Below, in pieces: positions 18,962 through 26,998 of a stretch of DNA of 64,000 nucleotides (the stretch's first letter is position 1; the number at the start of each line of letters is the position of its first letter). Under the pieces are notes generated by a model, which saw only the letters and a program-made list of their open reading frames with translations, did not search any database and was not told the DNA's origin. A program made the translations under genes and the position numbers. Source of the DNA: an uncultured Ulvibacter sp. (lineage in GTDB: Bacteria; Bacteroidota; Bacteroidia; Flavobacteriales; Flavobacteriaceae); NCBI GenBank assembly GCA_943789105.1, contig CALSSW010000001.1:62001-126000 (forward strand). The letters are read 5' to 3'.

Positions 18962-19810
18962 TTAGCTGGGGCTGCTTCTTTTTGCAGGAGCCGCCTCTTC
19001 TGCTTCTTTAGCTTCAACAGGAGCTTCTTTTTCAGGAGCCGCCTCTTCAGTTTCTTTAGTTTCAACAGGAGCTTGTTTTTCAGCTTTTGCTTTTTCAGCA
19101 CTTTCTTTTCCAGCTTTACGCTCCGAAAGACCTTCTTTAACAGCCTCTGCAACAGCGGTCATAATCTTGTCTATAGACTTAGATGCGTCATCATTTGATG
19201 GGATGATGTAATCGATCACTCTTGGGTCACAGTTTGTGTCTACCATGGCAAAAATTGGGATATTTAATTTTATAGCCTCTGCTACTGCAATGTGCTCACG
19301 TGTTGTATCAACAACAAATAGAGCTGCAGGCAAACGACTCATTTCTCCAATAGAACCTAGGTTTTTTTCTAATTTAGCACGCAAACGGTCTACTTGTAAA
19401 CGCTCTTTTTTAGAAAGTGTCATAAAAGTTCCATCTTGCTTCATTCTATCAATTGTTGCCATTTTTTTAACGGCTTTTCTGATCGTCACAAAATTTGTTA
19501 ACATTCCGCCAGGCCATCTTTCTGTGATGTAAGGCATGTTTACAGATTTTGCTTTTTCAGCAACGATATCTTTTGCTTGTTTTTTGGTAGCTACAAAAAG
19601 TATTTTTCTACCAGAAGCTGCTATTTTTTTTAGCGCTTCTCCAGCTTCCTGAATTTTTGCAGCAGTTTTGTAAAGGTTGATGATGTGAATCCCATTACGC
19701 TCCATGTAGATGTAAGGAGCCATGTTTGGATTCCATTTTCTTGTTAGGTGTCCAAAGTGTACACCTGCATTTAGAAGTTCTTTAACTTCTTTGTTGTTGT
19801 CTTTTGCCAT
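18962..19810 (-). CDS. rpsB: 30S ribosomal protein S2 (C-terminus frameshifted as given)
   Basis: S2 of the small ribosomal subunit; 282 residues as read. The core (about 1-230) is complete: GVHFGHLTRKWNPNMAPYI near 17-35 and LPAALFVVDTTREHIAVAEA near 155. A Glu/Ala/Lys-rich extension starts near residue 235. The frame ends AKRSSPS, but the expected flavobacterial extension continues in other frames down to 18843 (see the tail entry), so two extra bases are likely. The core is unaffected, so the protein would probably function either way. rpsI lies upstream across a 223-bp spacer and tsf downstream. Confidence 0.93.
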   Translation of the reverse strand: MAKDNNKEVKELLNAGVHFGHLTRKWNPNMAPYIYMERNGIHIINLYKTAAKIQEAGEALKKIAASGRKILFVATKKQAKDIVAEKAKSVNMPYITERWPGGMLTNFVTIRKAVKKMATIDRMKQDGTFMTLSKKERLQVDRLRAKLEKNLGSIGEMSRLPAALFVVDTTREHIAVAEAIKLNIPIFAMVDTNCDPRVIDYIIPSNDDASKSIDKIMTAVAEAVKEGLSERKAGKESAEKAKAEKQAPVETKETEEAAPEKEAPVEAKEAEEAAPAKRSSPS

Positions 19811-19915
19811 TTTGTTTTTAGTTTACGTTCTGTGTGTTTAGATGTCAATTACTTTTTTTATGCCAAGTTGCCCTAAGGGACTAGGTACGGAAGTAATTTA
19901 GATGCTAAACTAATT

Positions 19916-19937
19916 GTCCCACCCGGCAGAGCGGGAC
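19916..19937 (-). promoter_or_regulatory. Hairpin in the rpsB leader
   Basis: GTCCC ... GGGAC inverted repeat (5 bp, with a GC-rich loop) in the 223-bp spacer before rpsB. It could be part of a ribosomal-protein leader or the rpsI terminator region; I could not match it to a named family. Confidence 0.3.
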
Positions 19938-20033
19938 TAACAGCTTAATTAATATAATTGTATTTGTATGAACTTATTTCGAGTATAAAAAATCAATAAT
20001 CGAAAGAGATACCCAATGCTATTGGGTGAAAAA

Positions 20034-20420
20034 TTAACGTTTCGAGAATTGGAATTTTTTACGGGCTTTTTTCTGTCCGAATTTCTTTCTCTCTACCATT
20101 CTTGGATCTCTAGTTAACAGACCCTCTGGTTTTAAGATTCCTCTATTGTCGTCATTTAATGTGCACATTGCACGAGATATAGCCAAGCGAATTGCTTCTG
20201 CCTGTCCTGTGATACCACCACCAAATACATTTACTTTGATATCAAACGTTTTCTCGTTATCTGTCATCATAAGAGGTTGCATTACTTTGTATCGTAATGT
20301 TGGGGTTGTAAAATAATTATCAAACTCACGCTTGTTGATAGTGATGTTTCCTTTTCCTTTAGATAAGTAAACACGGGCAACAGCGGTTTTTCTTCTTCCG
20401 ATTTTGTGTATAGTCTCCAT
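20034..20420 (-). CDS. rpsI: 30S ribosomal protein S9
   Basis: 128 residues. It carries the family N-terminus IGRRKTAVARVYL, the segment VFGGGITGQAEAIRLAISRA, and the conserved basic C-terminal tail ending FQFSKR that reaches the P site. Its ATG overlaps the rplM stop (TAATG), so it is translationally coupled to L13, the standard pair. Confidence 0.98.
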   Translation of the reverse strand: METIHKIGRRKTAVARVYLSKGKGNITINKREFDNYFTTPTLRYKVMQPLMMTDNEKTFDIKVNVFGGGITGQAEAIRLAISRAMCTLNDDNRGILKPEGLLTRDPRMVERKKFGQKKARKKFQFSKR

Positions 20421-20878
20421 TACTTAGTTGCGGTATTAATTTTAATAGCTCTTGGTTTTTGTGCTTCTTGACCGTGATTTGCATCTGCATACACTTTCAA
20501 GTTTCTAAAAAGTACTGAACCTAATTTGTTTTTAGGTAGCATTCCTTTAACCGCCTTCTCAACAACGCGTGCTGGATTCTTGTCTTTCAATTCTGTGGCA
20601 GTAAGGCTTTTTTGTCCACCTGGGTACCCCGTGTGGCGTATGTAAGACTTCTCTGTCCACTTGTTTCCTGTTAATTGGACGTTGCTTGCGTTTATGATAA
20701 TCACATTATCTCCACAATCTACATGAGGTGTAAAGCTTGGCTTGTGTTTACCGCGAAGTAATTTTGCAACTTCACTCGCAAGACGACCTAGTGTTTGCCC
20801 GTCCGCATCTACTATTAACCACTCTTTTGTTACAGTGGCTTTATTAGCAGATACTGTTTTGTAACTTAATGTATCCAT
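20420..20878 (-). CDS. rplM: 50S ribosomal protein L13
   Basis: 152 residues with the L13 motifs [19 protein letters not shown] (about 22-40), [13 protein letters not shown] and the signature region [21 protein letters not shown] (first 20 cover it) near 114-134. First gene of the rplM-rpsI pair. Confidence 0.98.
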   Translation of the reverse strand: MDTLSYKTVSANKATVTKEWLIVDADGQTLGRLASEVAKLLRGKHKPSFTPHVDCGDNVIIINASNVQLTGNKWTEKSYIRHTGYPGGQKSLTATELKDKNPARVVEKAVKGMLPKNKLGSVLFRNLKVYADANHGQEAQKPRAIKINTATK

Positions 20879-20910
20879 TATAGTTCTTTGTCTAATTATT
20901 AATAAATTAT

Positions 20911-20935
20911 TTCTGTCCCGTATTATCGGACGGCA
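20911..20935 (-). promoter_or_regulatory. Possible L13 leader hairpin
   Basis: A GTCC/GGAC imperfect hairpin about 35-55 bp upstream of the rplM ATG. A leader class upstream of L13 has been described in Bacteroidia; I cannot confirm membership by eye. Confidence 0.3.
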
Positions 20936-21111
20936 AAAATACTGTTATTTATTTGAATAACAAATAGTAAAAGATACATTTTCGTTTATTTTTTTGAAAT
21001 AAAACCCTAAAGATAAACCCCTTGTTTAAAGGGGCATCTCAATTTATAAATCTTGTGTTACTCTTCTGCTAATTTTACTTCACACCTGTATAGGAATTTG
21101 AGTATAAATAT

Positions 21112-22207
21112 TTAGCGCGTTTTTGCTATTTTAAACGTTTCATCATTAATACGCACATAAAACATATTTCCAGATAGTGAAGAAAGGTCAATTTGTTTTA
21201 AGTTGCCCTTTAATTCTCCAGAGAGCATTAATTGACCTAGCACAGAATACACCTGGTAAAAGGCGTCCTGTTGTAAAGATATGTTTACAACACCTCTAGT
21301 TGGGTTAGGGTATAAAAGTGTTTGACTTATGTTCTCTTGTGTATCTAAAACTTCGCACTCAAAACTACTTTCTATGTTTGATGCAAGTGGATTGTCTTGA
21401 ACGTAATCTGTCAGTAAAGAACAATAGCAATCGTTTTGATCTACATACAATTTAAACCATGATAGTGCAATTTTACCAACACTTGAGTTGCCTCCCTGTG
21501 GTGTATTTGCAACACCATGATTACCATTTTCTATTTCAAATAGAAGTTTATTTGTGCTATTTGGGGTGTTATCATAGTGTATGTTGGCATGATTCCCTGG
21601 AGGCGCTACGGTATCATCTTGCCCACTAAAAATTACCACAGCGCTGTTGTGATCTAGATTTGGAATGGGTAGCCAAGGACATAGCGCAACAACACCTTTA
21701 ATGCTATTGTCTAAAACAGCAGCACGTTGTGCACCTCCACCTCCCATAGAGTGCCCACTAACGGCAAACTTGTCTTCATCTATAGCCCCAAGTAGTGGTG
21801 AGGCATTTCTGGTGTTTTCTTCGCGTAGTGTTTCTAGGGCGTCTAGTAAAGCTTCTGCTCTGGCTTCTGGAAAATCAAAAATAGAATTTGTACCAATGAT
21901 AATAGTTACAATACCATGAGAGGCATAAAATGGCCCCCATTGCTCAACACTATCTGGAGATGCGGTAAAACCTGGCACAATAGCGATACCAGCAAAAGGA
22001 GGTGTGGCATTTGTTGGATAATAAACCGTAGCTCCAAAATAGGCAGGGCCATTACGAAGTCCGTCTGCCTCTGTGAGGGTAGCAACATTATAAATCCCAG
22101 GGTTGCTTAGGCTCCCTAGGGTGACATCCTCGCACTGGGAGAACATGGTCCCGCAGTTGAGAGAAAAAAAGCACTAAAATACCTGCTTTTATAGATAGTG
22201 TTCTCAT
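21112..22207 (-). CDS. Secreted PETase/cutinase-like polyester hydrolase with T9SS C-terminal domain (frameshifted in signal peptide)
   Basis: An alpha/beta hydrolase of the dienelactone-hydrolase/cutinase type. Nucleophile motif GHSMGGGG, a candidate catalytic Asp in SGQDDTVAP, and catalytic His in ENGNHGVAN; the oxyanion-side PGFTASPDSVEQWGP and CPW match the layout of PET hydrolases. Cysteines near DCYC and SFEC recall the C-terminal disulfide. A T9SS type A sorting domain ends the protein (LYPNPTRGVVNISL ... FYVRINDETFKIAK). As written, the frame begins at ATG 22146 (344 residues, no signal). An ATG at 22207 opens a good signal peptide (MRTLSIKAGILVLF) in another frame; removing one base of the A7 run at 22164-22170 fuses it to the rest (364 residues) with predicted cleavage after FSQ. 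Substrate is inferred only. Confidence 0.8.
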
Positions 22208-22256
22208 AGCTTATTTTTTTCCACAAAATACAAAAGTTTTTTTTGTTTACAGTTTG

Positions 22257-25112
22257 TTAATGTGCCTGAAGCCAATTTTCTCCCATGCCTAGTTCAACAT
22301 CTAAGGGAACAGAAAGGATATGAGCGTTTTCCATTTCAGTTTTAATGAGTGCTTTCATTGCAGAAAGTTCTGGTTTATATACATCAAAGACTAGTTCATC
22401 GTGTACCTGCAGGAGCATCTTTGTTTTATAACCACCTTTTTCTAATTTTTCATGAATGTTAATCATGGCAATTTTAATAATATCTGCCGCGCTTCCTTGA
22501 ATAGGGGCATTTACGGCATTACGCTCTGCTGCCCCTCGCACAATAGCATTAGAGCCATTAATGTCTTTTAAGTATCTGCGTCTACCTAGCACTGTTTGCA
22601 CATAGCCATTGTCTCTTGCAAAGTCAACCAATTCGCTCATGTAATTACGCAATTTTGGGTAGGTTTTATAATAGGTGTCAATGAGTTCTTTTGCCTCACC
22701 TCTTGAAAGATCTGTTTGGTTGCTTAGACCAAAGGCAGAAACGCCATAAATAATACCAAAGTTTACTGTTTTAGCATTGCTTCGCTGCTCCCGGGTTACC
22801 TGCTCTAGGGGCACATTAAATACTTTGGCTGCTGTAGATGCATGAATATCCTGCCCATCTTTGAAGGCCTGCATCATGGTTTGCTCCTCACTTAACGCGG
22901 CAATGATACGAAGTTCTATTTGAGAATAATCTGCAGCCACCAATACATACTCCTGATTTCTTGGAACAAAGGCTTTTCTCACCTGTCTCCCTCGCTGAGT
23001 GCGTATTGGGATGTTTTGCAGGTTAGGGTTATTGCTGCTAAGGCGCCCTGTGGCAGCTACTGTTTGCATGTAATCTGTATGGACCCTTCCGGTGGCCTGC
23101 TCTATTTGTAAAGGCAAGGCATCTACATAGGTAGATTTTAATTTGGCTAGCCCACGGTACTCAAGCACATCTGCAATAATTTGATGGTCTTTTGCCAGGA
23201 AAGAAAGCACGTCTTCTGCGGTAGAATATTGCCCAGTTTTTGTTTTTTTAGGCTTGGCAACAAGTTTCATTTTACCGAAAAGAATTTCTCCCAATTGTTT
23301 TGGAGATGCAATGTTAAATTTTTCTCCAGCCTCTTTATAAATGTTAGCCTCTAAGGTAAGAATATCGTGGTCTAAATCTCCAGAGAGTGACTGTAAAAAT
23401 TCTTTATCTAGATTAATGCCTTCTGCTTCCATAGTTGCAAGTACTCGTAAAAGTGGCACCTCAATATCATCAAATAATTTTTGAAGATTACTGTCTTTAA
23501 GCTCTTTGGCAAAGTGCTCTTTAAGCTGAAATGTAATATCTGCATCTTCTACAGCGTATTGTGTTTGCTGGTCTATAGGCACATCGCGCATAGATTTTTG
23601 GTTTTTCCCTTTTTTACCAATGAGCTCTGTAATTGATACAGGCGTATAATTTAAATAGGTCTCAGCCAATATATCCATGTTGTGTCTCATGTCTGGATTG
23701 ATCAGGTAATGGGCCAGCATGGTGTCAAATAATTTTCCACGTACCGAAATATTATATTTGCGCAAAACCTTAATGTCATATTTTAAATTTTGCCCAACTT
23801 TTTCAATTTCTGTGGATTCGAAAAAGGGACGTAATTGTTCTATGATTTGCTGGCTAGCATCTTTGTCTTCAGGAAAGGGAAGGTAAAATCCTTTGCCCTT
23901 TTCCCAAGAAAAAGCAATTCCAACAAGTGTTGCGGTTAGCGGGTTTAGTCCTGTTGTTTCTGTGTCAAAACAAACGCTGGCTTGTTTCATTAAATTTTCA
24001 ATAAACAAGCTAGTTCCCATACCAGGTTGTAAGGTTTGATAGAAATGCTTAGTGTCTTTAATGGTTTTTCTACTACTGTATGGCTGTGCTTGTGCCGTGG
24101 GCTCATTGTCTCCACCAAAGAGTGAAAACTGTCCTTCTCCAGCACCAGGGCTAGCGGGTGTTGGAGGAATCTTTTTTGAATCAGTTGCCTTTGGTTGATT
24201 GCTAGATCCTTTCGTAACCATGGCCTGTGCAGAGAATGTATTGGCAAAACTAGTGGTGAGACGCCGAAACTCTAATTCTTCAAAAATTTCAGTAACGGCG
24301 CCAACATTTGGAGCACTCATCTGAAAATTTTCTTCATTAAAATCTACGGGTACATCTAGCATTATGGTAGCAAGTTCTTTGCTTAGAATACCAAGGTCTT
24401 TATTGGCCTCAATTTTTTCTTTCATTTTCCCTTTGAGCTGGTCTGTACTGGCAAGTAGCCCCTCCATAGAGCCAAATTGGCTAATGAATTTTTTGGCAGT
24501 TTTATCTCCAACTCCTGGAAGGCCAGGAATGTTATCTGCACTATCGCCCATCATTCCTAAATAATCAATAACTTGTAAGGGGTCTGTTACTTCAAATTTC
24601 TTTTGTACCTCAGGAATTCCCCAGGTTTCATACCCACCTCCAAAAACGGGACGATACATAAAAATATTATCTGAAACCAACTGAGCAAAATCCTTATCTG
24701 GAGTAACCATAAAAGTTTGGTATCCTTCTTTTTCTGCTTTTTTTGCCAAGGTTCCTATCACATCATCTGCCTCAAAACCTTCTTTTACCATGATGGGTAT
24801 GTGCATGGCAGTCAGTATTTTTTGAATATACGGTACTGCTATTTTAATGCCATCTGGCGTTTCATCTCTATTGGCTTTATACTCTGGAAATAGTTCGTTT
24901 CTTGCCTGGCTGCCTCCTTTGTCAAAACAAACAGCTATATACTCTGGTCGTTCTCTTTTAATAACGTCAATAAACGAATTCATAAACCCTAAAATAGCAG
25001 AGGTGTCCATTCCTTTACTATTAATACGGGGGTTTTTAATAAGTGCGTAATACCCTCTAAAGATTAAAGCAAATGCATCAATAAGGAATAAACGTTTTTT
25101 TGGTTGTGACAT
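22257..25112 (-). CDS. polA: DNA polymerase I
   Basis: A 951-residue family A polymerase for Okazaki-fragment processing and repair. The N-terminal 5'-3' nuclease (1 to about 290; GEFEADDVIGT-like EGFEADDVIGTLA near 118) is followed by a linker, then a 3'-5' exonuclease domain with an apparently intact DTETTGLNP motif near 385, and the polymerase domain with motif A DYSQIELRI near 705, motif B RSNAKTVNFGIIYG near 755 and motif C QVHDELVFD near 905. All three activities look intact. Monocistronic on the minus strand. Confidence 0.97.
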   Translation of the reverse strand: MSQPKKRLFLIDAFALIFRGYYALIKNPRINSKGMDTSAILGFMNSFIDVIKRERPEYIAVCFDKGGSQARNELFPEYKANRDETPDGIKIAVPYIQKILTAMHIPIMVKEGFEADDVIGTLAKKAEKEGYQTFMVTPDKDFAQLVSDNIFMYRPVFGGGYETWGIPEVQKKFEVTDPLQVIDYLGMMGDSADNIPGLPGVGDKTAKKFISQFGSMEGLLASTDQLKGKMKEKIEANKDLGILSKELATIMLDVPVDFNEENFQMSAPNVGAVTEIFEELEFRRLTTSFANTFSAQAMVTKGSSNQPKATDSKKIPPTPASPGAGEGQFSLFGGDNEPTAQAQPYSSRKTIKDTKHFYQTLQPGMGTSLFIENLMKQASVCFDTETTGLNPLTATLVGIAFSWEKGKGFYLPFPEDKDASQQIIEQLRPFFESTEIEKVGQNLKYDIKVLRKYNISVRGKLFDTMLAHYLINPDMRHNMDILAETYLNYTPVSITELIGKKGKNQKSMRDVPIDQQTQYAVEDADITFQLKEHFAKELKDSNLQKLFDDIEVPLLRVLATMEAEGINLDKEFLQSLSGDLDHDILTLEANIYKEAGEKFNIASPKQLGEILFGKMKLVAKPKKTKTGQYSTAEDVLSFLAKDHQIIADVLEYRGLAKLKSTYVDALPLQIEQATGRVHTDYMQTVAATGRLSSNNPNLQNIPIRTQRGRQVRKAFVPRNQEYVLVAADYSQIELRIIAALSEEQTMMQAFKDGQDIHASTAAKVFNVPLEQVTREQRSNAKTVNFGIIYGVSAFGLSNQTDLSRGEAKELIDTYYKTYPKLRNYMSELVDFARDNGYVQTVLGRRRYLKDINGSNAIVRGAAERNAVNAPIQGSAADIIKIAMINIHEKLEKGGYKTKMLLQVHDELVFDVYKPELSAMKALIKTEMENAHILSVPLDVELGMGENWLQAH

Positions 25113-25175
25113 CGTTGCTTTATCTTTTTGGGTTTAGCCCAAGGGAATTAAGTTTTTAAAGTTATCGTGTTTTTA

Positions 25176-25196
25176 AGTATTGTACAAAACAATACT
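25176..25196. repeat. 8-bp perfect inverted repeat upstream of polA
   Basis: AGTATTGT acaaa ACAATACT in the polA upstream region. No T run follows, so it could be an operator or small hairpin; function unknown. Confidence 0.35.
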
Positions 25197-25274
25197 ATGA
25201 TATCCAAAAATAGAAAAAACACCAGAGAGTTTAACCAAAAGCCAATACAAAATATCAATAGAATATACAGCAAT

Positions 25275-25309
25275 AAAAAAGCCCCATGCTTTTTGGTATA
25301 GGGCTTTTT
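25275..25309 (-). terminator. Intrinsic terminator upstream of the paralogous pair's end / polA leader
   Basis: AAAAAGCCC ... GGGCTTTTT about 50 bp past the stop of the minus-strand gene at 25359, with T's on the minus-strand side as well; it most simply terminates that gene. Confidence 0.65.
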
Positions 25310-25358
25310 AGTATTCTTTGTGCAAAAGGAATATAGGCACTGCGCTATGAGTATTATT

Positions 25359-26069
25359 TTAAAGGCTATCGTAGTACTTTACCGCCGTAAGTAAATCTTT
25401 TTGTTTGTTAAGATCTAAATCATATTTCTTTGTAAAGGCTTTCATTTGAGTTTGTTTTTCTCCAAAAACCTTTAATTTTTTGCTTTTAGACTTAGGCATT
25501 TGATAAAACGTACCACTTTTAGTCACTAAGTAAAAAACAGGTTTGTCTTTAAAAACAGCAGGAAGTGTTTTTGTGATGGAAGATGTGGCCTTTTTTTCTG
25601 GGATGAAATTTTTAACGTGTTTTTTATACAGCGCTATTTCATCTCCTTCAAAGATAACTTGAAAATAACCTCCATTTTCAATACCTCCTTGGTAGGGTAC
25701 AAATACATATATATCATCTATAATCTTTACATAGATGTTCTGAGACTTTGTTAAGACTCTTGCGTTATCATCAACTGTGGTTAGGGTTTGTTTTACCTCC
25801 ATTTCATCTGCAACGGCATTGTATCTTATGGCTATATTATTTGCAAGAAGTGTTCCTTCTTTATAAATGTTTCCTAGCAAAAAGTTTGGATGGTTGTAAG
25901 GAGTTCCTTTGTAAGATTTTGTGTCTTTAAAGTTAACATCCTTATTTTGTCTTTTTATGTACGTGTCTAAAAGAAAAGCATCTGAGACAAACATTGCAGC
26001 GTCAAATTGTGCAGTAGTTGTGTTAAGTGTTAACACACTCAAAACAACAGTTATTATAATTTTTTTCAT
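25359..26069 (-). CDS. Secreted protein of unknown function (tandem paralogue 2)
   Basis: 236 residues with an N-terminal signal peptide (MKKIIITVVLSVLTLNTTTAQ). No named domain was recognised. Shared landmarks with the upstream gene at 26116 include G.IYKEGT, N.AIRYN...DE.E, a SQNI.V.I.DD.. segment, GYF.V...GD....YKK..K.F, and a terminal ..L.. KYY.SL/DYF.AL. The repeated use of Lys and predicted beta strands suggest a soluble periplasmic or surface protein. The two genes are 46 bp apart and probably arose by tandem duplication. Confidence 0.75.
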   Translation of the reverse strand: MKKIIITVVLSVLTLNTTTAQFDAAMFVSDAFLLDTYIKRQNKDVNFKDTKSYKGTPYNHPNFLLGNIYKEGTLLANNIAIRYNAVADEMEVKQTLTTVDDNARVLTKSQNIYVKIIDDIYVFVPYQGGIENGGYFQVIFEGDEIALYKKHVKNFIPEKKATSSITKTLPAVFKDKPVFYLVTKSGTFYQMPKSKSKKLKVFGEKQTQMKAFTKKYDLDLNKQKDLLTAVKYYDSL

Positions 26070-26115
26070 TGGTATGGTTTTAACTTACTACTTATTATCA
26101 AAAACTTTGCCAAGA

Positions 26116-26808
26116 TTAAAGTGCGTTAAAATAGTCTAACGCTAGGTTGAAATCTTTCTCTCTACGAAGGTTTAAGTTATTGGTTTGAATATACAAGCTC
26201 ATCTGGTTTTCCTTTGAAACCAACAACTTCTCTCTTTTTGCTTTCCCTTTTGGAAGTTTTGTAAGACTTCCTGTGTTACTTACAATGTACAACTGTTCTT
26301 TTTCTTTGAAGGTGTCTGGAACATCTCTAGAATATGAGTTTGCAGACTCTTTGCCCTCCACAAAATCTTTAATGATTTTTTTGTAAACAGTAAGCTTGTC
26401 TCCTTGAGATATCACCATAAAGTAGCCTGCTTTTTGATTTTTATCTGGAGAGACAAGGTACACAAAATCATCGTTTAAAATACGGACAGATATATTTTGA
26501 CTTGCTTGAATAACATTGGCAACAGTAGCTGAGGCGCTAGTATTTGTTTTTAATTCTATTTCTTCTGCCTGGACATTGTACCTTAGTGCAACATTACTAT
26601 CCACTACTTTCCCGTTTTTATATACAGATCCTGTTTGAAACTCTTTGTTTGCGTATATAGAACCCATGGTATTTTTATGTCCTTTGAAAACCGGAGTTGT
26701 TTTTGTAGATAAATAATTGGTGTCTGTTGTATGGTCATTAGTCATACTTTGAGAAAACATATTCAAAGACACAAAAAGGGTTGCTAATACTAGAAAATTA
26801 TTTTTCAT
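26116..26808 (-). CDS. Secreted protein of unknown function (tandem paralogue 1)
   Basis: 230 residues with a signal peptide ending near FSQS (about residue 20). It is homologous to the gene at 25359 over its whole length, with identity visible by eye in scattered blocks (GSVYKNGK..., ALRYNVQAEEIEL, SQNISVRILND, KDFVEGKESANS). The level of divergence suggests an old duplication. No catalytic motif or sorting domain was seen, so the protein is likely released to or held in the periplasm. Function unknown. Confidence 0.75.
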   Translation of the reverse strand: MKNNFLVLATLFVSLNMFSQSMTNDHTTDTNYLSTKTTPVFKGHKNTMGSIYANKEFQTGSVYKNGKVVDSNVALRYNVQAEEIELKTNTSASATVANVIQASQNISVRILNDDFVYLVSPDKNQKAGYFMVISQGDKLTVYKKIIKDFVEGKESANSYSRDVPDTFKEKEQLYIVSNTGSLTKLPKGKAKREKLLVSKENQMSLYIQTNNLNLRREKDFNLALDYFNAL

Positions 26809-26998
26809 TAACGAGGTATTTTATTTTTAAAAAACAAGCTCAAATCTACTCTTTCAAGTTTTTAATTTTGTTAAATTATTGTTATTGTTTAAGAGTACTT
26901 GATTTAAATTTCCGATTGCTTGCAAAAAAACAAAACTTGCAAAGCGGGAGTTCACTTTGTGCGTTTTTTGTGAGATAATTTTATAATCTATTGCCTTT

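Noticed and set aside
18856-19152. A 98-residue Lys/Leu-rich minus-strand ORF as a separate gene
   Set aside because: It overlaps rpsB in another frame and reads the Ala/Lys tail out of phase. Low-complexity composition explains the length.
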